A stretch of DNA of 64,000 nucleotides. Source: Oscheius onirici. Its lineage: Eukaryota > Nematoda > Chromadorea > Rhabditida > Rhabditidae. Below the pieces are notes generated by a model. The model worked only from the letters and a program-made list of their open reading frames with translations. It was not told the DNA's origin and ran no database searches. The stretch spans positions 7,860,501 to 7,924,500 of the forward strand of contig OW051470.1 of NCBI GenBank assembly GCA_932521025.1, written 5' to 3'. Shown piece by piece: positions 12,263 through 24,712 of this stretch (positions are counted from its first letter, which is position 1; every line of letters begins with the position of its first letter). Both the position numbers and the translations under genes were made by a program.

Positions 12263-12975
12263 TCTAAACTTGGCCTTTTGATCACATAAAATTAAAAAAA
12301 GAGCATGCCAATCGCAATAGGACGGAAATCGCTCGAAAGAATTAGCAGAAAGCCGTACAACGAGAATGGGGCGCGAAATTCTGTAAAAAGCAGGCAGCTC
12401 GATGAAATTCGAATTCTAGTCTTTCCCAAGATGTTTATTTACTGCCCCACCGTGTCTGAATCAGCTCCTTCTAATCAAAACAGCTTCATTTCATGTTCTT
12501 AAGTGGAAAGTAGAAGTAGTAGATTACCATCCCGTTCTACGAGAATATTGTCGTTCAAGGCACTGGTATAGAGCTTCTGGTGGACTATTTCTCAAATTTT
12601 TACTTGAAAAAAACAGCGAAAAAAAAAGGAAACACGGCTATTGTTGCTGACAATTGTTAGGCTGTAGACGAACAAAATAGAACTTTGATTTTTGAAACTG
12701 CGCGCCTTCGCGCCTGCGTCACATTACAGTAATCTGAAAAGGTGGAGAAAAGTTTGGGATCGACACGTTGAACTGTTTTTCTCTTCATTCCCTCGGTATC
12801 ATCTCGTACGAGAAAACTGTTTTGAGCTTTTGGCAGGAAGACGCTTCATTCGAAACTTTAGAAATAGGTATAGAACAGGTCGCCTGTATTTGTCGGACAG
12901 ACAGTTTCCTATGCCTTGCCTCTTTCAATCTTTTTCTTCCAAAACCGTGCAATAGGTTCACCCGTTTTCAGTACA
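12263..12975. other. Divergent intergenic region, pfd-5 / RanGAP copy A
   Basis: About 700 bp lie between two divergently transcribed genes and should contain both promoters. It is AT-rich with long A and T runs. A TTTTCAG acceptor ends four bases before the RanGAP ATG, consistent with either a 5' UTR intron or trans-splicing. No other gene is seen. Confidence 0.4.
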
Positions 12976-14500
12976 ATGGATATCGGAAACCTGAGCCTCC
13001 AGGAAGGAGTGCTCCTCTCATTTCTCGACCGGCAGCTGAAACTCAGCGAAGCAGCAGATGGTATTTTTACTCAAACATAATGCATTTAGCTCTTTTCAGC
13101 CGAAGAAGTCGCCCGGGCAATCGAACAAGCCAGAACTATTAGTGCCCTCGAACTGCGCGGAAACACCGTCGGAATTGGAGGCGGAGAACGAATTGCCCAA
13201 GCTCTCCGACGTCATCCGGAGCTCAAACGGTGCCTTTGGTCCGATATGTTCACCGGACGGCTCAAGAACGAAATTCCGCCCATTCTGGTTCGTTTTTTAG
13301 TTCTTTATTCAAATTGTGAATTTTAAGCTCTCGATGACGGCAGCCATGATGCAGGCGGGCTGTCAGATCACCGAACTCGACCTCTCGGACAATGCCTTCG
13401 GGCCGATCGGAGCCGAAGGAATTCAAGACTTTCTCGTCTCTCCATCCGCTTATTCTCTCGAAGTCTTAAAGCTGAACAACAATGGCCTCGGAGCCGGTGG
13501 TCAAGTACGTTTTTTTTATGAAATTTCGAGTAGTTCTGCTTTCAGATCATTGCCAAATGTCTTGTCCAGTGTCACAGCAATGCCCAGCGAGACGGCAGAG
13601 AGTTCCGTCTAAAGACTTTCGTTGCCGGCCGCAACAGACTCGAAAATCCCGGAGCCAAGGAACTGGCCAAAGCCTTCCGCATCATCAAAACCCTCGAACA
13701 CATCAGTATTCCGCAGAACGGAATCCGGAAGGAAGGAATCATCGAGCTGGCCGATTCACTCAAGGTTGTCTCCTATTTTTGACTATAATTCGTCTTTTCA
13801 GTTCAACAGGAACCTCAAAACGATCGTCTTTAACGACAACACATGTGATACTGACGGAGCACACCATATTGCCAAAGCCTTGCCCGAGCTAAAACAGCTT
13901 CAAGTTCTTGATTTGGGCGATTGTTTGTGCAGAAGCTCGGGGTGTTCCGCCATTATTGCACAGATTTGCGACGGAGAACACAAAGATATCCAGGTTTTTC
14001 TAAGATTCAATCATTTTAAGCAAAAAATTTTTAGATAGTCGATCTGTGCGGCTCGGAGCTTCCTGGAGAACACGCGGTCCGCATCATCAAGACCTGGGGA
14101 GACCGTTTCGGCCAGAAAGCCCAGCTGAAACTCAGTCACAACATGTTCGGCAGTATGTTTGAGGATCTTGAGGAGGAAATTGAAAGAAGGAAGCTGAATG
14201 TGGATATGGGCTCGGTCAGTGACGACGAAGGATCTGCGTCCGAAAAGTACAGCGACAGTGAAGAGGACGAGTCTTCCAGCGAAGACGAAACGCGGATTGT
14301 TCGGGAAGTACAGACTTCAGCCCATCATAAAGGTAGGTTTTTTGTGCTTCTTTTGAAACGTTCTGTAAGACGGAGTACTGTAGCTGTCATTGTGTGCCTA
14401 TTTTATATCTGACGTTGCAGCTGAAGCGCGACTGGCATCTTGTAATAGCTTCGACACAGACAGTCGCCCAAATCAAGCTGAAACAGTAGAAAAGCTGTAA
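12976..14500 (+). CDS. Ran GTPase-activating protein, copy A (lacks C-terminal domain)
   Basis: RanGAP stimulates GTP hydrolysis by Ran on the cytoplasmic side of the nuclear envelope. This copy begins MDIGNLSLQEGVLLSFLDRQ and has leucine-rich repeats: ALELRGNTVGIGGGERIAQA, then TELDLSDNAFGPIGAEGI, LEVLKLNNNGLGAGGQ, LEHISIPQNGIRKEGIIELA, LKTIVFNDNTCDTDG and LQVLDLGDCL. An acidic tail (SDDEGSASEKYSDSEEDESS) follows. It then ends after a short last exon (14420-14500) with no counterpart to the helical C-terminal domain found in copy B. From 13100 to about 13765 it is nearly identical to copy B at +1835 bp, introns included. Copy A has an intron after LADSLK that copy B lacks. It probably retains GAP activity because the LRR domain is complete, but may differ in location. 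Confidence 0.85.
13100..13765 (+). repeat. Near-identical tract shared by RanGAP copies (first copy)
   Basis: The sequence 13100-13765 matches 14935-15600 at a constant offset of 1835 bp. By eye only about four substitutions occur, near the ends, and the central ~590 bp including two introns look identical. Outside this tract the two genes differ clearly in exons and introns. Confidence 0.9.
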
Positions 14501-14781
14501 AACAGCTTTAATTTTTTAGGAGCTCTCCAAATCTCGAAATATAGCCTGTACTAACCTTCCAGTCTGTTCTTTTCACTGCAAACAGTTTGAGGGCTTGTTT
14601 TGCATTCCTGATTCAGTGGAAGAGTGCTTGATTAGTGCGCAAACTACGCAAGTTTGGATCCCCACCGCTGCTTACTGTGTCTGTACCAAATCCTGGACAA
14701 GGTGGGACTTGTGAAGCGACAGAATCTTGTTCTTTCGATTTCATAAAAAAAACCTCTCATTTTTCAGCCCCTGTTCCCGAT

Positions 14782-17016
14782 ATGGTAGACGAGCTGCTGA
14801 CTTCCGGAGTCGGCTGTCTACGAGTATCCACCGAAGAAGAAAGTATTCTATCATTTCTCGACCGGCAGCTGAAGCTCAGTGAGGCAGCAGATGGTTTGTT
14901 CTTCTCACTATATCTTGTAAATATCGATATTTAGCCGAAGAAGTCGCCCGGGCAATCGAACAAACCAGAACTATCAGTGCCCTCGAACTGCGCGGAAACA
15001 CCGTCGGAATTGGAGGCGGAGAACGAATTGCCCAAGCTCTCCGACGTCATCCGGAGCTCAAACGGTGCCTTTGGTCCGATATGTTCACCGGACGGCTCAA
15101 GAACGAAATTCCGCCCATTCTGGTTCGTTTTTTAGTTCTTTATTCAAATTGTGAATTTTAAGCTCTCGATGACGGCAGCCATGATGCAGGCGGGCTGTCA
15201 GATCACCGAACTCGACCTCTCGGACAATGCCTTCGGGCCGATCGGAGCCGAAGGAATTCAAGACTTTCTCGTCTCTCCATCCGCTTATTCTCTCGAAGTC
15301 TTAAAGCTGAACAACAATGGCCTCGGAGCCGGTGGTCAAGTACGTTTTTTTTATGAAATTTCGAGTAGTTCTGCTTTCAGATCATTGCCAAATGTCTTGT
15401 CCAGTGTCACAGCAATGCCCAGCGAGACGGCAGAGAGTTCCGTCTAAAGACTTTCGTTGCCGGCCGCAACAGACTCGAAAATCCCGGAGCCAAGGAACTG
15501 GCCAAAGCCTTCCGCATCATCAAAACCCTCGAACACATCAGTATTCCGCAGAACGGAATCCGGAAGGAAGGAATCATCGAACTGGCCGATTCGCTCGAAT
15601 ACAACAAGAACCTCAAAACGATAGTCTTCAACGACAACACGTGCGACACTGTCGGAGCTTACCACATTGCCAAGGTATTTTTGATATAGTTTCACACTAA
15701 AAATAAAAATTTAGGCTTTGACCGAGCTAAAACAGCTCCAAGTTCTTGATTTGGGCGACTGTCTGTGTCGAAGCTCCGGTTGCGCCTCGATTATTGCCCA
15801 GATTTGCGATGGAGAACATCATGAGATCAGAATGGTCGATCTATCCGGTTCCGAGCTCCCAGGAGAGAGAGCCAGGCAAATTCTGACTTCGTGGAAGCAG
15901 AGCTATGGTCGTACTGATGCGTAAGAGCTTTTTGTGGTCTGGTTTTCATTGGTAAATTTCAGCGAACTGAAGCTCAGCCACAATATGTTTGGCAGTCTTT
16001 TCGATGTCCTCGAAGCCAAGATCAGAGACGAGCATTTGAAAGTGGATATTGGGTCGTTCAGGTAACTTTTATAGCTCTATTTGAAATGCTACAAACGCCA
16101 TTTTGCCATCTAAATGTAGCTGTTCCTCCACAAGAAATGTCTAAATAGATATAACGCGACTTTTTTTCAGCGACGACGAAGGATCCGAATCGGAAAAGTA
16201 CAGTGGCGATGAAAATGATGACGAGAGTGACACGACCGAGGACGAAATCATCGTCGTCTCAGAATGTGTTCAGTCCAGAAGTAGTCTTTTTATCACATAT
16301 TTTTACGTCCTATTTTAGACACTCCAGCAGCTCCCAAGCAAGACGGAGAAGATGCAGCAGTTCAAGAAAGAGCGGCTAGATATCTTCTGGAACTGGCGCT
16401 CTATGTTCAAGCCAACGGCGGAGGATGTGAGGTTCTAGAAGAAGCCGTTCAAGACGCGACCAAAATGGTCCAACAGGTCGCCTCCGTACTTCGTCGACCA
16501 ATTCCGACCACAACTCAGATGCTTAACAATGTCATTGCTCAAATAGGACTCGGTGTCAAGGTATTTTTTAAACGATAAAGTTAGCAGTGTTGGTCAATTA
16601 GACTCATGAAACTGAAACCACGAATTCTAATTGAAAGTGAACATTGAAAAAATGGCAGATCCCGTCCTTTTTCCATATCGAGGTTTGCGATTCTGCAGTT
16701 GGTTGAAACTTACCAATTTCGTATGTGTTTTCCTCAGTTTTCCATTCTCGGTCTAATATACGCGGGAGAACTGAATTTGCGTCCTGTTTTAGCTACTTAC
16801 GAAGTATAGCTCAATGAAAACCCCTGTCGCTATGAAAACACCGTTTCCGAATCATTTTTATCAAGTAATTCTGTACGAAACCCCATTTTTCAGCCCGAGC
16901 AAAAATGGAACATTAATCCGGAGCCGCGCATCGTTGGAAACATTCTTCAACGCCTCCTCGCCGCCGGCCAGCTTCAAGAAGACCGCCAATTGATCAACTT
17001 CTATTTCCCAATGTGA
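14782..17016 (+). CDS. Ran GTPase-activating protein, copy B (full length)
   Basis: The second tandem RanGAP gene has its own N-terminus (MVDELLTSGVGCLRVSTEEE), the same LRR series, an acidic segment (DDEGSESEKYSGDENDDE) and a C-terminal helical domain of roughly 150 residues: YLLELALYVQANGG, VLEEAVQDATKMVQQVASVL, then a tail ending INFYFPM. That is the order known for animal RanGAP1 (LRR, acidic, C-terminal domain), so this is the more complete copy. Introns are short apart from one of 330 bp before the last exon. Compared with copy A it lacks the intron after LADSLE but has an extra intron between IAK and ALTELK. The ATG follows a TTTTTTCAG acceptor at 14767, so the 5' end may be spliced or trans-spliced. 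Confidence 0.87.
14935..15600 (+). repeat. Near-identical tract shared by RanGAP copies (second copy)
   Basis: Partner of the tract at 13100-13765. Introns usually diverge first, so identical introns here next to divergent flanks point to recent gene conversion rather than simple conservation. Confidence 0.9.
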
Positions 17017-17975
17017 TTTTAGTTATTTGTACTCTTCGTCTTTACACTTTGAAACCGGTGTTTTTTCTTTCCATTTTCCACTTTTGTCTCCAAGAAAAAA
17101 AGATAGATAGCAAACTTCATTGTCTTTGCACGGGGCTCTACACAACATCTGCGGAAAATATTCGAAATACCTGTATAGAAGCGCTTTTACAAACAAATAC
17201 GTGACACGTTTTAGGGGGGGGGGGGGGGAACGAACAAATACTGGACGGAGATTGCAGAGAAAATGATGAAACTGAGACTAGAGATTGCAATTTTGTGTGG
17301 GGAAAAAATAGCTGGGATATGATATGTGTGTTCGCTTATGAATAAATTATTTGGGAACGAGGGATAAAACTTTGCAAAATTGATACGAGCAGAAGGGCAG
17401 CGATAGAGCAGCAACAGGGTGAGGACGAAGAAAGACCCGGTAGAGAACGAGAGCAGACACTATTGCACACTTGAGGATCATTTCTGAAAGTTTCTGTATG
17501 AAAAGGAAAGAATGGTGTTATCTGAGCGTCAAAACACTCTGTCTGTCCTATGCTTTTTTACCGGGTATTTCACGATATGGCTACTTTTTTTTTCGGAGTC
17601 ATAAATGAAAGCTTTTGAGACAGGATCTGATCATGTAACGATGCCCAAATGAGCGATTGCTTAAGCTCTAAGAATGTTCGTAGCAACTATACAAGCCTTT
17701 TCGTAGATTTCTTTAAGTTTCTTCTTGGACACGGAATGGGCATTCTAGTTAGATTTTGTCTAATTGAATCACAAACGTTTACTAAATGGGTCCTTTTGCA
17801 CCAGCTGATAAACAAACTTCCAATCTTGAATTGAATTACATGCATAAAATGAGCAGACACATGAAAAAAAAACTGCTGAGTGAATTCGTATTTTGTACTT
17901 TTGTCTCTACCGTTCCAAAGCAGTGTTTTGTTTTTCACATTTTAACGATAAAAAGGCAAGAAAAACTTACGGTTA
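17017..17975. other. Convergent intergenic region with long G run
   Basis: The 3' ends of RanGAP copy B (+) and the palmitoyltransferase gene (-) face each other here. The region has a G homopolymer of about 16 bases at 17213-17228 and otherwise AT-rich sequence. No coding region is recognised. Confidence 0.45.
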
Positions 17976-20900
17976 TCATAAAGCGACGGCCGTTGTCGGG
18001 CTGTTAAGACGGTCGTGCAGTCGAGCAGCTTCCGCGAAGCCTCTTGGCTTCGTCCTATCACCGTTTAGCACGTGAGCTGCGGCATCTGCTAGAATTTCTC
18101 ATGTTTGTGTTAAAATTAAAAAGGTACCTTTTTCTAGGCGCGATCCTCTTAGCGCCTCCTCGACACTGGCATTGTAGGCGGCTGTGGGGCTCAATTGCGG
18201 CGAAGGGCCTCTCAAACTGACTGGAAATAATGGGAAAATTGTGCATAAAAATACAAAAAACCTTGTGTCGAGTCGTACAGATTACAAGTTGAGCCGTTTC
18301 TTTCCTTGAGCGAATGAACATCTCCTCCGGCCAGCGAAAGAGCCGTTCCGACTGAATGACTATCGGCCAATTTGAGCTGTTTCAGCTGAAAAAAAAAGTG
18401 CTAAAATCTAAGAATTTAAACCTAAACTCACTCTAACATGGCCTTCTTCTCCGTCTTTGCCCGGAACGTAGAGGGCCGTCGTCTCATTGGCATGATCATC
18501 GTCATTCTCCTTGTCCTTCTCGTATTCTCCCTCTTCGACGAGAGCTCTTTCGGCCTGGCGACGGGCCTTGGCTTTCTCCGATGGCGAATTGAATCTGAAA
18601 AATAGTTTTAGTTAGGAAAAACGGAGAACTTACGACGGGAACTGCGTTCCACAGAGCGTGCTCCGGATGTTGAAGCCACAGCCACTCGTGAACGGATTGT
18701 AGCCGGACTGGAACTTGCCCGTGACCTGAAACGAAACTCATTAGAAAAGTTTTGAAAACTGGTGATAACTGATCTTTTTGGCTATGAATCCAAGGCATTT
18801 TATAACGTAAAAACACTGATTATTGTAACAGACTTTACTCGGAGCCAAAAAAGGGGAAAAAGAACCCGTTCTGGGACCCACAAAACTAAATATCTGGCGT
18901 TGAAAAGGGCTAAATCAGTTCCGGAAACTCCAACACGATAAAGTTAATTTTTTCAGAAAGGACAATACTAGGTTTCCGGGCCAACAGCTTCTAATCTCCA
19001 CATCAGTCATTTTCAACTTTTTGGAAGCACGTTTAACAATCCGGGTTGCGTTTCTATTTCAGAATTTCTCATCAAATTGTATAGAATTCATCACGATACA
19101 GATCTACATCTGAGGGAAGCAACATTCTAGAGTAACTGCAGACTCAAAATTACCAAAATTATAAAGTCTCTAACAATAAGCAGAGAAACTTCTAACTAAA
19201 GTTTCTCTACTTAAAAATAAAAAAGTCTTTATATTTTTGTTAGAGACTTATGGCTAGAAACAAGTTCAACTTCGTAAACCATTGTCTCAACTAGCTCACT
19301 CGGAAGGATGTGGCTTCTTCTGGTTGTTCTGCTGCTCGCCTCGCTGCCAGCGGTCGTCGTCAATTGCAACAAGTGCTGCAGGAGGAAAGAGCAGAAACGA
19401 GGAGCACAGTGCACGGAAAGTGTCTCCCAGATGCGCAAGAATCGTCTCGAGACCTTGACCTACCGCGAATCGCAGCAGGAAAACAAAGAACAGTACTACC
19501 AATACCGACCGGGGAGTTTGGGTCAGGGAAAGGAAGGAAACGGGTCAAAAATAAAAAATATATATCGGAATTAACGAACAAAATAAGTATAAAAGGACCC
19601 CACCTGTTCATTCGTCGTCCTGCCTCTGACGACCAGAACAATATGGAAGATTGTCAGTCCTATCACGGGCACAGCCAGAATCGCACAGACGGCTAATAGA
19701 ACGATTGAGCACAAGTTTGCCCTATCCAGCATCTCTGCCCTGGAAACACTGTTCGGCTTTTTTTGAGGAAAGGAAGGACTCACTGGTTCATAATGGTGTA
19801 CGTCATGCAGATTGAGAAGACGGCAATCATGTGAAGACTAAGAAAGCAGAGGAAGAAAAAAAAGTATCTTAATTTTTAGGATAAAAGCTCCAAAGTTAAG
19901 AAAAGTACCTATAATTCCGCCGGCCGACACAATTATGTACCCAGGGACAGTGGTGGTCGAAGGTGTCGATGCATCTGTTGCAGACGGAGCAGTGACTCGA
20001 TCTCGGCGGTCGGTAGAATTTACAGGCCGTACACCATTTCATTCGGACGGTTATGCCATTGACGTCGACGTTTTTGTAGAGCGGACTGCGTGTCTCGTCC
20101 AGTGGCGGATATTCTTCGGAGGACATGGCTATAAATGTCAATTATTATAAAGGTTTTGCTGCAAAAAGAGCGGCAATGTTGCCTATTTTGAAGGACTGGA
20201 AAAAATGGCATTTAAAACAACGAGCAACAGTGTTTGCGGCGAAAGACTTTGTATCCATTTTTTTCTGTGTTTATAGGTCCAAATAGCATACGAATAGGAA
20301 TCTACAGAGTTAGAACAAGCTAAATAAGCTTTTTATTCAGTTGCGAGCCCCGTGTTTCCAAAAGAACTACGACGTCGGACTATTTTCGGTGCAGAATTGT
20401 AACCCCAATTGAAACTATGTTTTGTAAACATTTCGTCATGCTTTTCGATTGATTTCCGCCATTTCTCTTGACGTTTTTCAGTATCGGTGGATTTGGCTTT
20501 GCCTTCCATTAGTGCGAAACGCGTTTAGCATAAAATCGCGCGTAGCGTGCGTTAACAGCATTTTCAGGTTTCGGGACCAAGCCTATCGGATTCAGCGTAA
20601 AAAGTTACCCTTAGAAACATATTTTCAAGAAATTTGGTCGACGAACAAAAAAGTTAGCCGAAATGTTCTGTTTCCAAAACGTCCGCCGTCCGGCGTCCTG
20701 TGTACGCGATTTGCGCTCTCATTTTTTGACCTACAAGGCTGAAAAATTGGTTATCGATGTAACTTTTCCGACCCTACAGGAGTCTTTTCGCTTTTCGATT
20801 TGATACCCGGATCATACCCCTACGCCCTGCATTTTTGGACTTTTTCTGATCGCTTTCGATCATTCCCTGCCATTAGGTAAAGATTCATTCTAAATAAAGA

Positions 20901-22196
20901 TTCATTTTCATTCCCTGTCACAAGGAAGTTATTCTGAGTTTACTCCTTGTTCATACGGACAAAGCCCAATGCTTTTAGAAACGAGGGAGTATGGAGGTTT
21001 CCTGCTTCTACTCTGGTCCTGCAAAATGGCTCAGGGTATGCTTAGGTTTGCTGAAGTTCTGAGTATAGGCTTCCCCCGATTCTGATAAAGTAAATCTCGA
21101 AAGTGGTGGGAATTATCATAACAAACCAAAATAGAACCATGTCTTTGCCCTGAGTTTTACTGACCGAACAAAAAGAGAACAATACTTTTGTGTGAACTAC
21201 GCAACTGGACAAAAAGTGAACAATAGCTCTTACAAAAGTCAAATCCTCGTCTTTTCTCATTGGATCACTTATCGTCTGTTCCACAAACTATTATAAATCA
21301 AGAGGAAGTACTGAGTTAGGGATGAGAGTTAAATGACACCTTTTTCATTGAGAGAATCCAGTTGTTTTTCATCGTTTTCTCATTCTACTCGTTGTAGTAG
21401 ATATCAACTAATTCCCTTTGCTACCAGGGGTGATAAAAACAGCAGGAAAGTTTCAGGAATGGTTATTTGAAATGTTCCCGTCAAAAATTTGAATGAAGGG
21501 GGCCGAACTATTACCGAAAATTTCTGTAACTGGCATCCCGTAACTTTTTTGTAACTGGAAACAAACTTCTTCCAAAACAGCCTAACAATAAGAGCGAAAC
21601 CCACAACAGTTGCATGCCCCTAAAAACGTGCAGTATCGTTGAACGCTGAACATTGTTCATTAGGTCATTTTGGGATGTGGGTCAAACTTGGTGTGTTTTC
21701 TTCGATGTCAGGTTTCCTGGAACAGACGATGAAAGAATGATTCTATGAGAAAAGACGAGGATTTGACTTTTGTAAAAGCTATTGTTCACTTTTTGTCCAG
21801 TTGCGTAGTTCACACAAAAGTATTGTTCTCTTTTTGTTCGGTCAGTAAAACTCAGGGCAAAGACAAATCCCTTCTTCTTCTTCAAAGAATCCGCTTTTTC
21901 ACAGATCCAGATTTAAAATGAACTTAAGAAAACGAACCGTAAGGATAGATCCCTGGATCCATGCACATTGCCATCAGTAGATTTGAGATGACGAGCAGGA
22001 AGAGGAGGAAATCCGCCAGGCATACTGCCCATCCGTACCTAAAATCCACATTATTAAAGCAAAACGAAGAAGAAACATACCATCCGAATCGATTAGCAAG
22101 TGCTGGAGCCAAAAAGTAGTAGAAGACGCAGGTGCAAACGACTATCAGCGACCAGGCTACCGTCGAGGGCAGCAACTGTCCGAGCCGTTTGCACAT
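17976..22196 (-). CDS. DHHC palmitoyltransferase, ZDHHC5/8 type
   Basis: The protein S-acylates cysteines of membrane proteins. Exons in order give TM1 ([17 protein letters not shown]), TM2 ([15 protein letters not shown]) ending [10 protein letters not shown], then [19 protein letters not shown], the Cys-rich domain with [18 protein letters not shown], catalytic DHHC in [22 protein letters not shown]3 ([14 protein letters not shown]), TM4 ([20 protein letters not shown]), TTNEQ, and [20 protein letters not shown]. This last stretch after TM4 is the ZDHHC5/8 signature. A polar tail of ~170 residues follows, ending TTAVAL, which could serve as a PDZ ligand (inferred; ZDHHC5/8 proteins are known for C-terminal PDZ ligands). 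All zinc-binding and catalytic residues look intact. The intron 20128-21937 is 1.8 kb and contains a foldback element. Confidence 0.88.
21141..21864. mobile_element. Foldback (MITE-like) element in palmitoyltransferase intron
   Basis: Two arms of about 145 bp, 21141-21284 and 21719-21864, are near-perfect inverted copies of each other (outer end GTCTTTGCCCTGAG, inner end GTCTGTTCC) separated by ~430 bp. No transposase frame is seen between them, so it looks like a non-autonomous inverted-repeat element. Confidence 0.75.
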
Positions 22197-23661
22197 CTAC
22201 TCGAATTGGTCTGAAAATTAGGTCGTTTTAGGATGGTTTTGAAGGCAAATAGAGAAAAGGAGAGATATAAACAAGACGGTAAAATTAGGAGAGAATCTAG
22301 AAAAATAGTCGGAGCAAAAGCGGATAAAACTTTGTTTGTAAGCATTTTTTGTAGAAAACTAAAAAATGTAGAAAATTAAGAATGAGAAACAGAATGAAGG
22401 CATGACTCAAATGAGAAAAAAATTGTGTGAAATTGCCCGTTTTTAGGTAAAAAATAGCTGCAAACGGTCAGTTGAAATGCAGAAGTCTTATCAGGAAAAA
22501 GAGTGAAAATAGGCGATAACTGAAGCTGAACAGGTAGAAGACAGCCATCTCTTGGAGGCTGGTTTGATAAATTGGGAACTTTCTGTAAAAACTTGCTGAA
22601 ATTTAGTCTTTTTGGAATCACATCTTCATGGAAACTGTTGCCGTCAATGCTCGAAATTGACCGTTTTTCCAGCTTGAGACAAAAACAAGAGCAGGAAGAA
22701 TCGAATAAGGAGAAATGAGTGAAAATGGATAGGAAATGGTGAATAAGCTAAACGTTGGAAGCTTTTTCAAGCCCAAATTGACAAAAAGCGGTTAATTTTG
22801 ACTGCTGCAAAAAAGATATGAATAAATTAAACGAACAATCGGGCTGAAAGTAAGCCAATTTCTTGCTTTATGGCAGGAAAAGCAAGACAAAGGATCGAAA
22901 TACCTTGATATCTAAAAAGGGAATAAAAAGTTGCCAAAACAAGATGAAAACACGAGAAATGTCGCAATTTGCTTGTGGAGAAAAGACCGTGAGAAGGTCA
23001 AATTTTGTTATTTGTCAAAGTTCAAAAGAGCCCCCTAATTAGGGGCTCTTTTCGAGGGCTTAGGAAGAAGATAATATGGATAGACGCCTCCCGTGTGTAT
23101 GTGTGCCCATCGTCACGGGACCCGTGCCGGAGGGCCCGGCTCATTACACTTTATCCGTCGTTCGAACGAAGAAGAGGCCTGTCCAAATCAGATTTTAACG
23201 GCATGACGGGGCCGTTTTTGAGGATCAGAGGTTATCAACAAAGCGTTTGAATCAGCTAAAACGCGTAAATACTTGTGTCAGGAAGAAATGCAATACCGCA
23301 ACCTAGACCAGAAGTTAGCTTCCTCTCATAACTTTTTACCTGCTTAGAAATCTAAAAATGATTTTCATAGCTGTAAGACGGTAACCTGCTGTTTCAACAG
23401 TCAGAGAGTGACCAACAGCATCAAATACATGTTTATATAAATAAGAAGTGAAAAAAAACAATTTCAATCAGTTCCTTCAACCGTATGTAGCGCTTTTTCC
23501 GTGGCAGAACGCTGTTCCCAAAGGGTCGAAAGTCACGCAAACCGAGCTTTTCTACAAAGACTGAAACATAAAGAAGGCTCAACAAGTTTACTTACAGGCG
23601 TTAAAAGTAATAGAAATTAAGGTTAACCGGATCAACAAAAGATAACAAGAACAGGGGCAGT
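22197..23661. other. Intergenic region with a short hairpin
   Basis: About 1.46 kb between the palmitoyltransferase start and the first member of the unknown gene family. At 23024-23052 a near-perfect palindrome AAAAGAGCCCC/GGGGCTCTTTT occurs, followed by a short GC-rich stretch. I recognise no protein or RNA gene. Confidence 0.4.
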
Positions 23662-24113
23662 CTAGCCATAAGCGAGGCGACAGTTGGTATTTTTCTCGGC
23701 CTTTTTGAACAGGTAATAAGTCTTCATCTGTAGCCGAAATTCTGAGCAATCAATTAGTACGATGGCGTTATCTACGGTCATCTGCCGGTTGTTTAGCTGA
23801 ATTTCTTGATTTTTTCGGGTGAAAAAAGGTGAAAACTAACGTAGCGGTACAGCATTCCCTCGGCTTCTGGTGCTCCGGCCCATTTATGTTGATCTAAGGG
23901 CACTCTCGGCGAGAATTTTTTGCTGTAAAAGTTGTCCAAGGCTTGGGGATCCATCAGCTCGAGACAGTCGACGAATCTGTAGATTCCGATGAATTTGGCG
24001 AGCTAAAATGGGAATGTTTTTGGGGTAAAATAGGAGCTTACAAAGTCCAGAGGCTGTCTGTCTGTTTTGTGGACGAAATGCTGAGGAAATTGGCTGTGAA
24101 ATGGTCGAGACAT
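23662..24113 (-). CDS. Unknown tandem-family protein, copy 1 (short)
   Basis: Three exons in phase 0 encode about 125 residues starting MSRPFHSQFPQHFVHKTDRQ and ending KKAEKNTNCRLAYG. I do not recognise a known domain. It shares a layout with the next copies: a short first exon ending in Asp-Phe before the intron, a second exon with the pattern IxxFVDxxExxD (IGIYRFVDCLELMD), and a third exon starting with LNN. It is shorter than copy 4, lacking the C-terminal GGY segment. No signal peptide or membrane segment is evident. It is the most downstream member of a four- or five-copy array, all on the minus strand. Confidence 0.55.
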
Positions 24114-24712
24114 GGCTAAAAACGAAAAAAAATTAGCTGGATTTTATGCTTTTCAAGTTTTACGGCAAACGGTGAAGCTCCGGCTGGTCCGAAATATGTG
24201 CTTTTGGCAAAACAATAGAGCAGAAAACCGGGTAAATTGCATTCAGGAAGGTTCTCTCAAGAAAGTGGCAAAAACGGTCAATTTTGGAGATGAATATTTT
24301 CAGCACATACAAGCTCACTTCTCCATGGTCGGTAAATTTGAAGCTCATGCTTCAACATTCCCAGTAAAACAGAAACTTTTCCAACGAAAAATGCTGTAAA
24401 AATGTCCACAGAAGCAGCTTTCGGCTCCATAACCGATAAAACGAAGAAGCAGGGAAAGAACTAGCGCCAAAGATTCATTATGTAAGCCGAAAAATGGAGA
24501 AAATGTAGGGTGCCCAAAAGTTGGATACTCAGCCAACAAGTTCAAATCCTAAATTTTTAGCAGTAACGACTCAAAAAACGATCATTTCTTCCAGAAAAAT
24601 AGGTACAAAAAACTTTATTTACAAGGCGCAGAAACGAAGAAAAGATAAAATTTACATTAAAAATACCGGAATTTGAGCCAACAAACTGGCTTACAGATAA
24701 AAACTAGAGGAC

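Noticed and set aside
17213-17228. Long G run as a structural element (G-quadruplex)
   Set aside because: A plain homopolymer may be of uncertain length in the assembly; no further support.
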